A DNA stretch of 64,000 nucleotides from Nevskiales bacterium (GTDB lineage: Bacteria; Pseudomonadota; Gammaproteobacteria; Nevskiales; Nevskiaceae), in NCBI GenBank assembly GCA_028698335.1, contig JAQVDP010000012.1, positions 62,001-126,000 on the forward strand, given 5' to 3'. A program made the translations under genes and the position numbers. Below are positions 32,501-40,098 of this stretch, in pieces; within the stretch, counting starts at the first letter, position 1; every line of letters starts with the position of its first letter. The notes beneath the pieces are model-generated. The model was given only the letters and a program-made list of their open reading frames with translations. It was not told the origin of the DNA and searched no databases.

Positions 32501-33304
32501 CGTCGCGTCGCAACCAGCGACGTTGGTCGGGTTGCCGCTCTGGAACGCCAGGCCCAGATAGTTCACCGTGCGCAGAACGAAGCAGGAGTCGTCCGGCACG
32601 TTGGTGAACACGAACTGACCGTTCGCATCGGTGGTGGCGGTGATGTACGGAACCGCATAGGCGACTTCAGTGCCTTCCGCCGGGGTCAGGTTGTTGGCGT
32701 TGTCCTGAGCCTGAGAATCGATCCAGACGTCCTCGAAGTCGAGGCTCACCGGCTCGTTGGCAATGGTGTTGCCGGTCGCGGTGTCACGCAGAGTGCCGCG
32801 AACGGTGGTCGTCAGCGCCGGCAGACGCACAGCGCCAGCGCTGGCGGTGTAGCCGTCGACGAACACCAGCTGCGGGTTGGTGGTGCCGGTCACAACCGTG
32901 TTGTCACCGAACACCTGAGCTTCCGGATTGACCGTGACGGTCACGCCAGCGTAGCCCGCCGGCGGAACGATGGTCACCGGGATGAACTGGTTGGTCGTAC
33001 CGCCAGTCGTGATCGTGCCAACGGTGTTGGTCACGCTCACGCCGTTGATCTGGTACTGGCCACCGGCATTCGTCGTCGTCGACTGCTGGCCGATGGTGAC
33101 GGTCGCGCCTTCGATCGGCGCACCGTTGGTATCCAGAACGGATCCGATCACCGTGCCGGTCGCCTGGACCTGATCAAAGCCAGGACCAGTGTTGCTGTTG
33201 GTGTTGTCATCGCCACAACCTGCGAGCGCCATCGAACCCGCAATCATTGCGGCGATAGGCAGCAGGCGGAAGGATGACGTCACCCTATACTCGCCCAATT
33301 TCAT
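29513..33304 (-). CDS. Large surface/periplasmic lipoprotein with Ig-like and carboxypeptidase-regulatory-like domains
   Basis: This 1263-residue protein has a signal peptide and lipobox LAGC (C30). A Thr/Asn-rich linker follows, then a carboxypeptidase-regulatory-like fold (about 45-105: GTVIGSVLDTNGAPIEGATVTI). Further beta-rich modules include one like bacterial Ig-like domains (VTLTFSEPVAANLTDSDLVV, near 345). The rest is rich in Ala, Asn, Thr, Val and Gly and poor in Lys. No catalytic motif is seen. The composition suggests an extended cell-surface or outer-membrane protein. It stands alone between its own terminator and a 580-base gene-free upstream stretch. A function cannot be given. 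Adhesion or polymer binding would be guesses. Confidence 0.75.
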   Translation of the reverse strand: MKLGEYRVTSSFRLLPIAAMIAGSMALAGCGDDNTNSNTGPGFDQVQATGTVIGSVLDTNGAPIEGATVTIGQQSTTTNAGGQYQINGVSVTNTVGTITTGGTTNQFIPVTIVPPAGYAGVTVTVNPEAQVFGDNTVVTGTTNPQLVFVDGYTASAGAVRLPALTTTVRGTLRDTATGNTIANEPVSLDFEDVWIDSQAQDNANNLTPAEGTEVAYAVPYITATTDANGQFVFTNVPDDSCFVLRTVNYLGLAFQSGNPTNVAGCDATDDDGLPVDNRGVLISTISESNNTVELAGIMATNDVDADLIAPYVTTVSGVPVPDTAGGAVAFTPPGVLSNGLDMTAATGGVTLTFSEPVAANLTDSDLVVTVGAAPNQTAVASSLEVLSENQVRVTTASAIAPGTTFNIYIRRQSLLDSVGNPISTSLTVLGVNQPVQMPDFDTIANFGGQPQLQIVLQTFIETNTVADAVSLVQKSDEVDTGNPSDQFPFLTTSSLLDTVIEGELTNAIDPFNAAVAPAAIPALTAGDMQNLNAAQLPNPNQDIFMNAIEEALFGPSARVTRGEVARVTVTMPAANLPVDVVMYVRRNNTILDALFFPVTGVNGAAQNMGPVTTGTAPTKALGTGRLRYVINPNGLTSFDVVVVGRAGTRLQPGDVIVAQSRASAGLLGGESMIALTDNVPPTTTPQLLASQINQTLQVTIGTGGGVVQTGSGDRHLFVLPVNPQMLDNADTTANYNADTLREELASGNIDQAAELDVQRAANLGGLGITSTLSVFHDATSTAAFLGAPARTLGISVSEPLANPPLLGTPAYNGATVLSGFTSANNVANEGAPLPAPNTGHLVIFNADNIVNFETDGRSATGAVIDMADDIADANGVVATDAANARVLVRDFTPAIMTMAFYDGQQLVFDFHEGVRLSGNITLLDCLGGPVAMSLAAAAADPTPAVLSAGNTRITIPTSNAVVPANVSTCFTDTDLEYAETAYEAANLAGITALPAGAIDPTPGHGAVVYNSVPDRAAGTVFGTAFTNNTWAAWQTAGLGIHAPVFAMADIVGPFAPVSVVRGSNYSTQPPGPGVAGTTFNIDITFSQPFFVTDSVVGDTRNDANATDADEAPFGNDDGSLTQAELVAWVASKFQYFDSTLAINNPPSDVQIFDSNGQDITTVTGNDQLAQRIILTFTQTSPIAGGDRVELIAGQRITSQFDTTNSTNVFPFDEGTGQPDGSIPTNAADGLNEIEELQFIPPSPAGYTCPQVTLPAATPAAGEC

Positions 33305-33886
33305 TGAGATCTCCCAAACAAGTTAGGTCTTCCAAGAGTTCGTGCCGTTAGAAGAAAGCCCCCAAGCAAAGCGGCTACCCGGTGACCTCCCCTCCGGAGC
33401 ACGGTCGGAATGTAGCACGTCTTTTTCAGCAACGGTAGGGAGTCACGCGCAAAACTTGCTGCATTTCTCAGATGATTGCGAAATGTGTCGTTTGAGCCGC
33501 CCGCGGAACCCGAGATACTCCGTTGTCAGCCTGAAGCGCGAGGCGCACTTCAGGATCGCGAATCCCGGGCGCGCCCCATGGGCCGACGGATGAACGACAG
33601 GCCAGACCACGATGAAACGCGAGACGCGTGTCGATGACCTGCAGTCATCGCAGTGGATCGGCCGCGCACCGCCGCACCTCGCATGCGAACCACACCGCCA
33701 TGCATGGACAAACACGACGCACCCGAGCCCGCACGACGGCAAAACCCCCACCCACTTCGAGAGCGGCCCGATTCGCGAGGCCAGACTTGCGGCCTCAACC
33801 CGCCGGCACAGCCCGAATCAGCGTTGCACTGGGGCTGTCCAATCAGTCCTTCGAGCGGGACCAGAGAAACCTCACGCCCGGAAACG
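33305..33886. other. Gene-free stretch upstream of the large lipoprotein gene
   Basis: No reading frame here has a ribosome site or protein-like composition on either strand. The minus strand near 33304 carries the lipoprotein leader, with TTTGGGAGAT just before the ATG. The rest presumably holds its promoter and untranslated leader. I saw no tRNA, repeat array or recognisable riboswitch. Confidence 0.4.
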
Positions 33887-33915
33887 AAAAGACCCCGACA
33901 AAATTTGTCGGGGTC
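33887..33915 (-). terminator. Rho-independent terminator of the candidate small RNA
   Basis: GACCCCGACAAA and TTTGTCGGGGTC flank a single A, forming a 10-12 bp stem, and the minus strand continues TTTTCGTTTC. It lies more than 260 bases beyond the OmpA stop and after two nearer terminators, so it probably ends another transcript. Confidence 0.75.
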
Positions 33916-33980
33916 ATGCCGCCTTCGCCATGAACTCTTGGCCCCCGGAGGGCAATTAGGGAGACCACCCTTCAGCAGGC
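33887..33980 (-). ncRNA. Candidate 94-nt small RNA with its own promoter and terminator
   Basis: On the minus strand a promoter-like pair, TTGCGC (34016-34011) and TAGACT (33992-33987) with 18 bases between, would start a transcript near 33980. The transcript would contain small hairpins (GGGTGGTCTCCC and GCCCTCCGGGGGC). It would end in a near-perfect 12-bp stem (GACCCCGACAAA and its complement) followed by TTTTCGTTTC. No open frame explains it, and two terminators isolate it from the OmpA gene. I could not match it to a known family. The 3' part slightly recalls 6S RNA, but no 5' closing strand is present. Confidence 0.45.
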
Positions 33981-34029
33981 TTTTGTAGTCTAACCTGAAT
34001 GGCGCCCCGGGCGCAATCCCACAATGCAC

Positions 34030-34061
34030 AAAAATACCTCCGCGCAACCGGAAGAGCGGAG
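34030..34061 (-). terminator. Second terminator downstream of the OmpA-family gene
   Basis: CTCCGC (34038-34043) pairs with GCGGAG (34056-34061) across a 12-base loop. The minus strand continues GTATTTTTG. It lies just beyond the first terminator, giving a tandem pair. Confidence 0.6.
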
Positions 34062-34073
34062 ATATCTTTGAAT

Positions 34074-34111
34074 TCAAAAAAGATAACGCCCCAGGTCCAT
34101 GCCCCGGGGCG
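34074..34111 (-). terminator. Terminator of the OmpA-family gene
   Basis: CGCCCC (34087-34092) pairs with GGGGCG (34106-34111), and the minus strand continues TTATCTTTTTTG. It begins about 70 bases after the stop codon. Confidence 0.75.
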
Positions 34112-34179
34112 CTAATCGGACAGCGTCAAGCGTCAGCGTTCAACGCAGAGCATCTCCGCGGTGAGCGCGCCGCTCCAAC

Positions 34180-35298
34180 TTACTTGTACGCCTCAACTTC
34201 AGCACGGCGATTCAACGCACGGCCGGCGGCAGTGGCGTTGTCGCCTGAAGGCCGCGACTCACCGAAAGACGTCACCTCGATACGGTCAGCCTCCACGCCC
34301 TTGCGGACGAGATACTCCTTGACCGCATTGGCGCGACGCTCGCCAAGGCCAAGGTTGTAGTTGTCGGTTCCACGATCATCGGTATGCCCGGAAACCTGCA
34401 CGGTCAGCTTCGGATTTTCGGCCTTGAGCTTTCCGATCGTTGCTGCAGCGCTATCCAGCTTGGCACGCGCTTCAGCGGTCAGGTCGTTACGGTTGTAGCC
34501 GAAGTAGATCGGGCCGAACTGCGCAACCGGGGCATCGTCACCACCGATCTGCTTGGTCAGCGGGCAACCCTTGCCGTCGACTTCCGTGCCGGCCGGCGTG
34601 TCCGGGCACATGTCCTTGGCGTCAATCACACCGTCGCCGTCGCTGTCCGCGGGCCCCTCCTCGACAACCGGAGCAGCGACCGGCTCAGCCTTCTTGGCGT
34701 AGACGAGCGGTTCACCGAACGGCACGACCAGCGCCAAACGCAGGACTGCTTCGTCGAAATCATTATTGAACGGCGCCACGCTGCCACCGCCGACACTGTC
34801 GTTGACGTCGATGACGCGGTAGCGCACATCGAAGCGAACGCCCAGCTCGGTGTCTTCGTCGACATTGAAGTACTTGAAGAAGCCGGCGCCGGTGTAATAG
34901 GTGCCATCGTAGCTGTCGCCGACGCTGCTGCCGTCGGAGTTGGTCATGCCGACACCCGCCGTCAGGTACGGCACCCAGCCGCGCGACATCGGGTAGGTCA
35001 GCAGCGCCGCGATTTCGCCGCCGTACTCATCCCAGTCGTTGTTGGCGGGAGACGAGTCACTGTCGAACGAAGAAAGGAACGCCGTGAATTCCATTCCGAA
35101 ATAACGGGAGAACGGCTTTCCGACCGAGATGAAGGCACCGAGACCATCATCGGACTGACGGCTGTTGTCGTCGACGAAGATGTACTGACCGCCGATGTTC
35201 ACATACGACCGGAGCGCGTGCGGCTCCTCGCCGGCAAAAGCTGGATTGAACGCAATCGCGGCGCCCGCAGCCAGCGCACAGCCTACCTTCTTAAGCAT
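34180..35298 (-). CDS. OmpA-family outer-membrane protein
   Basis: The 372-residue protein has a signal peptide (cleaved near PAFA-GE, residue 22) and an N-terminal beta-barrel (about 30-205). A calcium-binding type Asp-rich segment follows (DSDGDGVIDAKDMCPDTPAG, two cysteines), then a C-terminal OmpA peptidoglycan-binding domain. That domain carries SGHTDDRGTDNYN and the LGERRANAVKEYL helix. It should tether the outer membrane to the cell wall. GGGGAG precedes the ATG. Two tandem terminators follow, as expected for a highly expressed gene. It is monocistronic. Confidence 0.92.
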   Translation of the reverse strand: MLKKVGCALAAGAAIAFNPAFAGEEPHALRSYVNIGGQYIFVDDNSRQSDDGLGAFISVGKPFSRYFGMEFTAFLSSFDSDSSPANNDWDEYGGEIAALLTYPMSRGWVPYLTAGVGMTNSDGSSVGDSYDGTYYTGAGFFKYFNVDEDTELGVRFDVRYRVIDVNDSVGGGSVAPFNNDFDEAVLRLALVVPFGEPLVYAKKAEPVAAPVVEEGPADSDGDGVIDAKDMCPDTPAGTEVDGKGCPLTKQIGGDDAPVAQFGPIYFGYNRNDLTAEARAKLDSAAATIGKLKAENPKLTVQVSGHTDDRGTDNYNLGLGERRANAVKEYLVRKGVEADRIEVTSFGESRPSGDNATAAGRALNRRAEVEAYK

Positions 35299-35499
35299 AC
35301 GTACTCCCCTTTCTAGCGATGGGACGAATGGCGCACGGACGCACCGAGTTCATCAAATACCGGATACCGAAAACGCGACGCCATCCCTGATACGCCGCCG
35401 GTTCGCAACCAAGTATAGGAGCAAACATTCATGGTGGTAAACGTCTACGGCGCTGCGGAAATCACCTATGCCGACGCGGCGCCCCGGACCGCCATCGGT

Positions 35500-36057
35500 T
35501 CAGGCGCGCCACTTGATGTTGCAGCCCATGCTCGGATCCTGGCGGGCTGCAACAGAAGAACCACTGATCACGGCATCAATCGCCGCGCGCAGATCCTGCC
35601 CGTTCAGCGGCAGACCATTACCCGGGGTCGACGCATCGAGCCGCCCCCGATACACCAGCCGGCGCGCCGCATCGAACAGATAGAAGTCGGGCGTGCACGC
35701 AGCCTGATAGATCCGCGCGACTCCCTGGCTTTCGTCATACAGATAAGGGAACGGGTAACCGACTTCCAACGCCACGGCCTTCATCTTTTCCGGCGCATCT
35801 TCCGGATAATGTTCGATGTCGTTGCTGGAGATCGCCACGAACCCGATGCCGCGCGGCGCGTAGTCCCGCGCAATGTGCACGAGTTCCGGATTGACGTGTT
35901 TCACATAAGGACAATGGTTGCAGACGAACATCACCACCGTTCCCGCACGGCCGGCGATGTCGGCAAAAGTCATCGTGACCCCGCTGACCGTATCGGGCAA
36001 GGCAAAGTCCGGGGCCTCAGTGCCCAGCGCCATCATGTTCGAGTAAGTCAGAGCCAT
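35500..36057 (-). CDS. Thioredoxin-fold (AhpC/TSA-like) protein with CNHC motif
   Basis: The 185-residue cytoplasmic protein has a thioredoxin/AhpC fold. LGTEAPDFALPD is near the N-terminus, the redox motif CNHCPYVKH sits at C46 and C49, and the cis-proline loop is in ACTPDFYLFD. This 'thioredoxin family protein' group is widespread in proteobacteria and presumed to be a thiol oxidoreductase or peroxiredoxin-like protein. No specific substrate is known. ATG 36057 was chosen because it gives the family N-terminus, although the ribosome site is weak. It is divergent from metK, with about 200 bases of shared control region. Confidence 0.85.
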   Translation of the reverse strand: MALTYSNMMALGTEAPDFALPDTVSGVTMTFADIAGRAGTVVMFVCNHCPYVKHVNPELVHIARDYAPRGIGFVAISSNDIEHYPEDAPEKMKAVALEVGYPFPYLYDESQGVARIYQAACTPDFYLFDAARRLVYRGRLDASTPGNGLPLNGQDLRAAIDAVISGSSVAARQDPSMGCNIKWRA

Positions 36058-36210
36058 TGATAGAACGTGATGCGAAAGCGAAACGCGCCAAGCATAACGC
36101 ACCCGGAATGGGCTGGCTGCCGCCGCCCATCTTCCCGTAAAATATCCGTTCATCCGCATATCCAGATCGAGTCAGCAGCGCCGTTCCGACCGCAAGGCCG
36201 TCCGGGCAGC

Positions 36211-36240
36211 TGAAGACTTCCTCTCCACCTTGAGTCTTCA
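36211..36240 (+). promoter_or_regulatory. Hairpin immediately before the metK ribosome site
   Basis: TGAAGACT pairs with AGTCTTCA across a 14-base pyrimidine-rich loop. It ends six bases before the GAGG that serves the GTG start. It does not match the SAM riboswitch classes I know, but could affect metK translation. Confidence 0.4.
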
Positions 36241-36255
36241 ATTGAGGGCCACCCC

Positions 36256-37458
36256 GTGAGCCAGTACCTGTTTACCTCCGAGTCCGTTTCCGAAGGCCAT
36301 CCGGACAAGGTCGCCGATCAGATTTCGGACGCCGTCCTCGACGCCATCCTCGAACAGGACCAGCGTGCCCGCGTTGCCTGCGAAACCATGGTCAAGACCG
36401 GCGTTGCCATCGTCGCCGGCGAGATTTCCACCACCGCCTGGGTCGACCTCGAAGCGCTGGTCCGCAACGTCATCACCGACATCGGCTACACCTCGTCTTC
36501 GGTGGGCTTCGACGGCGCCACCTGCGGCGTGCTGAACCTGATCGGCAAGCAGTCGCCGCACATCGCCGTCGGCGTCGACCGGAAGAAGCCCGAGGAACAG
36601 GGCGCCGGCGATCAGGGACTGATGTTCGGCTACGCCTGCAACGAGACCAAGGGCCTGATGCCGGCGCCGATCTACTATTCGCACCGCCTGGTCGAACAGC
36701 AGGCCAAGGTGCGCAAGGGGCGCAAGCCCAAGCTCGCGTGGCTGCGCCCGGACGCCAAGTCGCAGGTCACGTTGCGCTATGAGAACGACGTTGCCGTCGG
36801 CATCGACGCGGTGGTGCTTTCGACCCAGCACGACCCCGGCGTCAAGCTCAAGACCCTGCGCGAAGGCGTGATGGAGGAAATCATCAAGCCGGTCCTGCCG
36901 GCCAAATGGATCGACAAGAACACCAAGTTCCACATCAACCCGACAGGCATCTTCGAGATCGGCGGCCCGGTCGGAGACTGCGGCCTGACCGGCCGCAAGA
37001 TCATCGTGGACACCTACGGCGGCTGGGCGCGCCACGGCGGCGGCGCATTCTCCGGCAAGGATCCGTCAAAGGTCGATCGCAGCGCCGCGTACGCCGCCCG
37101 CTACGTCGCCAAGAACATCGTGGCCGCCAAGCTGGCGGATCGTTGCGAAGTCCAGGTGAGCTACGCCATCGGCGTCGCCGAGCCGACCTCGATCATGGTC
37201 ACGACCTTCGGCACCGGAAAGATCAGCGACGCGTCGATCGAAAAGCTTGTGCGCAAGCACTTCGACCTGCGTCCGTACGGCATCATCAAGATGCTCGATC
37301 TGGTGCACCCGATGTACCAGGCGACTGCCAGCTATGGCCACTTCGGGCGCAAGCCGTACGAAGTTGTACGTGAAGACGGGACCCGTTACACCGCGTTCTC
37401 GTGGGAGAAGACCGACAAGGCGGAAGTCCTCGCGGACGACGCCAAGGGCCTGAAGTAA
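36256..37458 (+). CDS. metK: S-adenosylmethionine synthetase
   Basis: The 400-residue enzyme makes S-adenosylmethionine from methionine and ATP. It shows [33 protein letters not shown] and [19 protein letters not shown], the standard ATP/methionine-site motifs. The start is GTG 36256 with TGAGGG upstream. ATG starts nearby are out of frame or internal. It opens the metK-ahcY-metF activated-methyl-cycle cluster but ends in its own hairpin. Half-sites TATCCG and ATCCGCATA (about 36143-36160) in its promoter resemble the inverted repeat in front of ahcY, hinting at a common repressor. Confidence 0.97.
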   Translation: MSQYLFTSESVSEGHPDKVADQISDAVLDAILEQDQRARVACETMVKTGVAIVAGEISTTAWVDLEALVRNVITDIGYTSSSVGFDGATCGVLNLIGKQSPHIAVGVDRKKPEEQGAGDQGLMFGYACNETKGLMPAPIYYSHRLVEQQAKVRKGRKPKLAWLRPDAKSQVTLRYENDVAVGIDAVVLSTQHDPGVKLKTLREGVMEEIIKPVLPAKWIDKNTKFHINPTGIFEIGGPVGDCGLTGRKIIVDTYGGWARHGGGAFSGKDPSKVDRSAAYAARYVAKNIVAAKLADRCEVQVSYAIGVAEPTSIMVTTFGTGKISDASIEKLVRKHFDLRPYGIIKMLDLVHPMYQATASYGHFGRKPYEVVREDGTRYTAFSWEKTDKAEVLADDAKGLK

Positions 37459-37474
37459 GACCCCGCCCGTTCCC

Positions 37475-37500
37475 GGAAAGCCGCCGCAAGGCGGCTTTCC
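37475..37500 (+). terminator. Hairpin after metK
   Basis: An 11-bp perfect stem (GGAAAGCCGCC and its complement) has a GCAA loop and starts 16 bases after the stop. The T-run is absent, so efficiency is uncertain. Confidence 0.6.
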
Positions 37501-37538
37501 CATATTCGGCACGGCACGCCCGACTGACTATATTCCTT

Positions 37539-37556
37539 TATCCGCATAAGCGGATA
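37539..37556. promoter_or_regulatory. Inverted repeat operator overlapping the ahcY promoter
   Basis: TATCCGC and GCGGATA flank ATAA, forming a perfect 7-bp-arm inverted repeat. It overlaps a likely -10 element TATACT (37555-37560). Transcription from that element would begin almost exactly at the SAH riboswitch. Part of it (ATCCGCATA) recurs upstream of metK. A SahR-type ArsR-family repressor is a plausible binder, but none is encoded here. Confidence 0.5.
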
Positions 37557-37568
37557 TACTGAGCACTT

Positions 37569-37621
37569 GTCGCCGAGGGGCGCTGCGACCCCGTGAATCC
37601 GTGAGGGCCAGGCTCGGCGAC
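37569..37621 (+). promoter_or_regulatory. SAH riboswitch
   Basis: The closing stem GTCGCCGAG (37569-37577) pairs with CTCGGCGAC (37613-37621). Inside it the conserved core GAGGGGCGCTGCGACC and GGGCCAGGCTCGGC match the S-adenosylhomocysteine riboswitch consensus. These RNAs bind SAH, not SAM, and turn on SAH-disposal genes. It lies 47 bases before ahcY, the expected target, with the ribosome site at about 37658. Confidence 0.93.
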
Positions 37622-37667
37622 CCCATTCCCGATGCAACCGCGCCCTCTTCACGAACTGGAGAGCCCG

Positions 37668-39101
37668 ATGAACGCTGTCGTTCAGCCTCACGCCACCGCC
37701 CACGAATTCAAGGTGCGCGACCTGTCCCTGGCCGATCTCGGCCGCCGCCGCATCCAGATGGCCGAGCAGGAAATGCCGGGTCTGATGTCGATTCGTGCCA
37801 AGTACGCGCCGCTGCAGCCGCTCAAGGGCGTGCGCGTCTCCGGCTCACTGCACATGACCAAGGAGACCGCGGTCCTGATCGAGACGCTGGTCGCGCTCGG
37901 CGCCTCGGTCCGCTGGGCGTCGTGCAACATCTTTTCGACCCAGGATGACGCCGCGGCCGCCATCGCCGCCGCCGGCATCCCGGTTTTCGCCTGGAAGGGC
38001 GAAACCCTGGAGGAGTACTGGGACTGCACGCTGGATATGCTGACCCATCCGGGCATGACCGGACCTGAACTGATCGTCGATGACGGCGGCGACGCCACGC
38101 TCCTGATCCACAAGGGTGTGGAAATGGAAGGCGGCGACGACTGGATCAACTCGCCCGGAGCCAACCACGAGGAGCAGGTCATCAAGAATCTGCTCAAGCG
38201 CACCCAGACCGAACGCCCGGGCTTCTGGAAAAAGGTCGCTTCGCAATGGCGCGGCGTGTCGGAGGAGACCACCACCGGCGTGCACCGTCTCTACCAGATG
38301 ATGGAAGCCGGCAAGCTGCTGGTGCCGGCGATCAACGTCAACGACTCGGTCACCAAGTCCAAGTTCGACAACCTCTACGGCTGCCGCGAATCGCTGGCCG
38401 ACGGCATCAAGCGCGCCACCGACCTGATGGTCGCCGGCAAGGTCGCGGTCGTCTGCGGCTACGGTGACGTCGGCAAGGGCTCGGCCCATTCGCTGCGCGG
38501 CTTCGGCGCGCGCGTCATCGTCACCGAAATCGATCCGATCAACGCACTGCAGGCGGCCATGGAAGGCTTCCAGGTCACGACGGTCGACGAAACGCTCGGC
38601 GAGGCGGACATCTACGTCACGACGACCGGCAACAAGGACGTGCTGACGTTCGAGCACATGGCGCGCATGAAGAACAACGCGCTGGTCTGCAACATCGGGC
38701 ATTTCGACAACGAAATCCAGATGGACCGGCTCAACGGCGCCGAAGGCGTGACCCGCGAGAACATCAAGCCCCAGGTCGACCGCTACACGTTTGCGGACGG
38801 TCACAGCATCTACGTGCTCGCCGAGGGTCGCCTGGTCAATCTGGGCTGCGCCCACGGCCATCCGGCCTTCGTGATGTCCAACTCGTTCTCGAATCAGACC
38901 CTCGCGCAGATCGACCTGTGGGAGAACAAGGACCGCTACGAGAAGACGGTCTACCGCCTGCCGAAGAAACTCGACGAGGAAGTGGCACGCCTGCACCTCG
39001 AACAGATCGGCGTGAAGCTGACGCGTCTCACCGAGGAGCAGGCCGCCTATATCGGCGTACCGATCGAGGGCCCGTACAAGCCCGACCACTACCGCTACTG
39101 A
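37668..39101 (+). CDS. ahcY: Adenosylhomocysteinase (SAH hydrolase)
   Basis: The 477-residue NAD-dependent enzyme splits S-adenosylhomocysteine into homocysteine and adenosine. It shows [12 protein letters not shown], the NAD-binding [15 protein letters not shown] and the C-terminal PDHYRY characteristic of the family. ATG 37668 follows CTGGAGAGCCCG. An upstream in-frame ATG at 37632 has no such site. It is preceded by a SAH riboswitch and an operator-like repeat, so SAH itself should induce it. metF follows 57 bases downstream. Confidence 0.98.
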   Translation: MNAVVQPHATAHEFKVRDLSLADLGRRRIQMAEQEMPGLMSIRAKYAPLQPLKGVRVSGSLHMTKETAVLIETLVALGASVRWASCNIFSTQDDAAAAIAAAGIPVFAWKGETLEEYWDCTLDMLTHPGMTGPELIVDDGGDATLLIHKGVEMEGGDDWINSPGANHEEQVIKNLLKRTQTERPGFWKKVASQWRGVSEETTTGVHRLYQMMEAGKLLVPAINVNDSVTKSKFDNLYGCRESLADGIKRATDLMVAGKVAVVCGYGDVGKGSAHSLRGFGARVIVTEIDPINALQAAMEGFQVTTVDETLGEADIYVTTTGNKDVLTFEHMARMKNNALVCNIGHFDNEIQMDRLNGAEGVTRENIKPQVDRYTFADGHSIYVLAEGRLVNLGCAHGHPAFVMSNSFSNQTLAQIDLWENKDRYEKTVYRLPKKLDEEVARLHLEQIGVKLTRLTEEQAAYIGVPIEGPYKPDHYRY

Positions 39102-39112
39102 TAAGCGCATGC

Positions 39113-39139
39113 CGGCGGGGCCGTGGATCGGCCCCGCCG
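39113..39139 (+). promoter_or_regulatory. Intercistronic hairpin between ahcY and metF
   Basis: A perfect 10-bp stem (CGGCGGGGCC and its complement) with a 7-base loop ends 19 bases before the metF ATG. There is no T-run, so it is more likely an mRNA-stability or partial-termination element than a full terminator. Confidence 0.45.
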
Positions 39140-39158
39140 TGCGGCGCGCGGACATTGC

Positions 39159-40025
39159 ATGAGCACTCAAGCCATCCAGTTCTCGTTCGAACTGTTCCCG
39201 CCACGTACTCCCGCGGGCGCGCAAAAACTGCCCGACACCGTCGCGCAGCTTGCCGCGGTCAATCCGGCATTCTTCTCGGTCACCTTCGGCGCCGGCGGCT
39301 CGGAGCAGGACGGCACCTATGACACGGTCGTGCACGTCGTCAAACAGACCGGCATCGAGGCTGCGCCGCATCTGACCTGCGTCGGCTCGACCCGCGAGCG
39401 CATCGCGGCGCTTCTGCAGCGCTACCGCGACAGCGGCGTGCGCCGCATCGTCGCACTGCGCGGGGATCTGCCGGCCACCGCGGTCTCCACCGAAGCGCCC
39501 GGCGCGTTCCGCTACGCCAACGAGCTGGTCGATTTCATCCGCAACGCCCATGGCGATCACTTCAAGATCGAAGTCGCCGCCTACCCGGAGATGCATCCCC
39601 AGGCACCGGATCCGGATACCGACTTCGCCAACTTCCGGCGCAAGGTCGACGCCGGCGCCGACGGCGCGGTGACGCAGTACTTCTACACGGCGGCCAGCTA
39701 CTTCGACTTCGTCGAGCGCTGCGAACGCGCAGGCATCACGATCCCGGTCGTCGCCGGCATCATGCCCATCACCAACTTCACCCAGCTCGCACGCTTCTCC
39801 GCGGCCTGTGGAGCCGAGATCCCGCGCTGGATCCGGCTGCGCCTCGAGCGATACCAGGACGACCGCCAGGCACTGCAGGACTTCGGGCTCGACGTCGTCA
39901 CTCGCCTGAGCCGCGACCTGCTCGATCACGGCGCGCCGGGTCTGCACTTCTACACACTCAATCAGGCCGCACCCACGCTGCGCCTGTGGAAGAATCTGGG
40001 CCTGCCCATCCCGCTCGACGCCTGA
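39159..40025 (+). CDS. metF: 5,10-methylenetetrahydrofolate reductase
   Basis: The 288-residue flavoprotein reduces methylene-THF to methyl-THF, the methyl donor for regenerating methionine from homocysteine. It starts with FSFELFPPRTP, carries TFGAGGS and VALRGDLP, and has the VAAYPEMHP motif typical of bacterial MetF. Length is normal (E. coli is near 296). The start ATG at 39159 has a weak ribosome site but fits the family N-terminus. It is probably co-transcribed with ahcY from the riboswitch-controlled promoter, so SAH may also raise MetF. Confidence 0.96.
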   Translation: MSTQAIQFSFELFPPRTPAGAQKLPDTVAQLAAVNPAFFSVTFGAGGSEQDGTYDTVVHVVKQTGIEAAPHLTCVGSTRERIAALLQRYRDSGVRRIVALRGDLPATAVSTEAPGAFRYANELVDFIRNAHGDHFKIEVAAYPEMHPQAPDPDTDFANFRRKVDAGADGAVTQYFYTAASYFDFVERCERAGITIPVVAGIMPITNFTQLARFSAACGAEIPRWIRLRLERYQDDRQALQDFGLDVVTRLSRDLLDHGAPGLHFYTLNQAAPTLRLWKNLGLPIPLDA

Positions 40026-40098
40026 CGATGCGCCCCGCTCCGGCTCACGCCGGCGGCACTGAGCGGCAATACACCCCGCAGGACCGGAAAACGACGCG

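Noticed and set aside
29462-33277. 1271-codon open frame on the plus strand opposite the large lipoprotein
   Set aside because: It mirrors the opposite gene's codon structure and is rich in Arg, His, Val and Gly. It has no ribosome site or domain. The minus-strand gene has a lipoprotein signal and terminator.
33350-33420. Possible cyclic-di-GMP riboswitch near the lipoprotein leader (GGCTACCCGG and AGCAAAGC)
   Set aside because: The conserved elements are on the wrong strand and in the wrong order for the GEMM fold, so I do not call it.
33887-33980. 6S RNA assignment for the candidate small RNA
   Set aside because: A short 3' stretch (CCAAGAGTTCA and GGCGGCAT) resembles 6S RNA, but the 5' strand needed for the closing stem is absent and the unit is only about half the usual length.
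35431-36060. 209-codon plus-strand frame opposite the thioredoxin-fold gene
   Set aside because: It is antisense to a gene with a clear CNHC thioredoxin motif and has no recognisable content.
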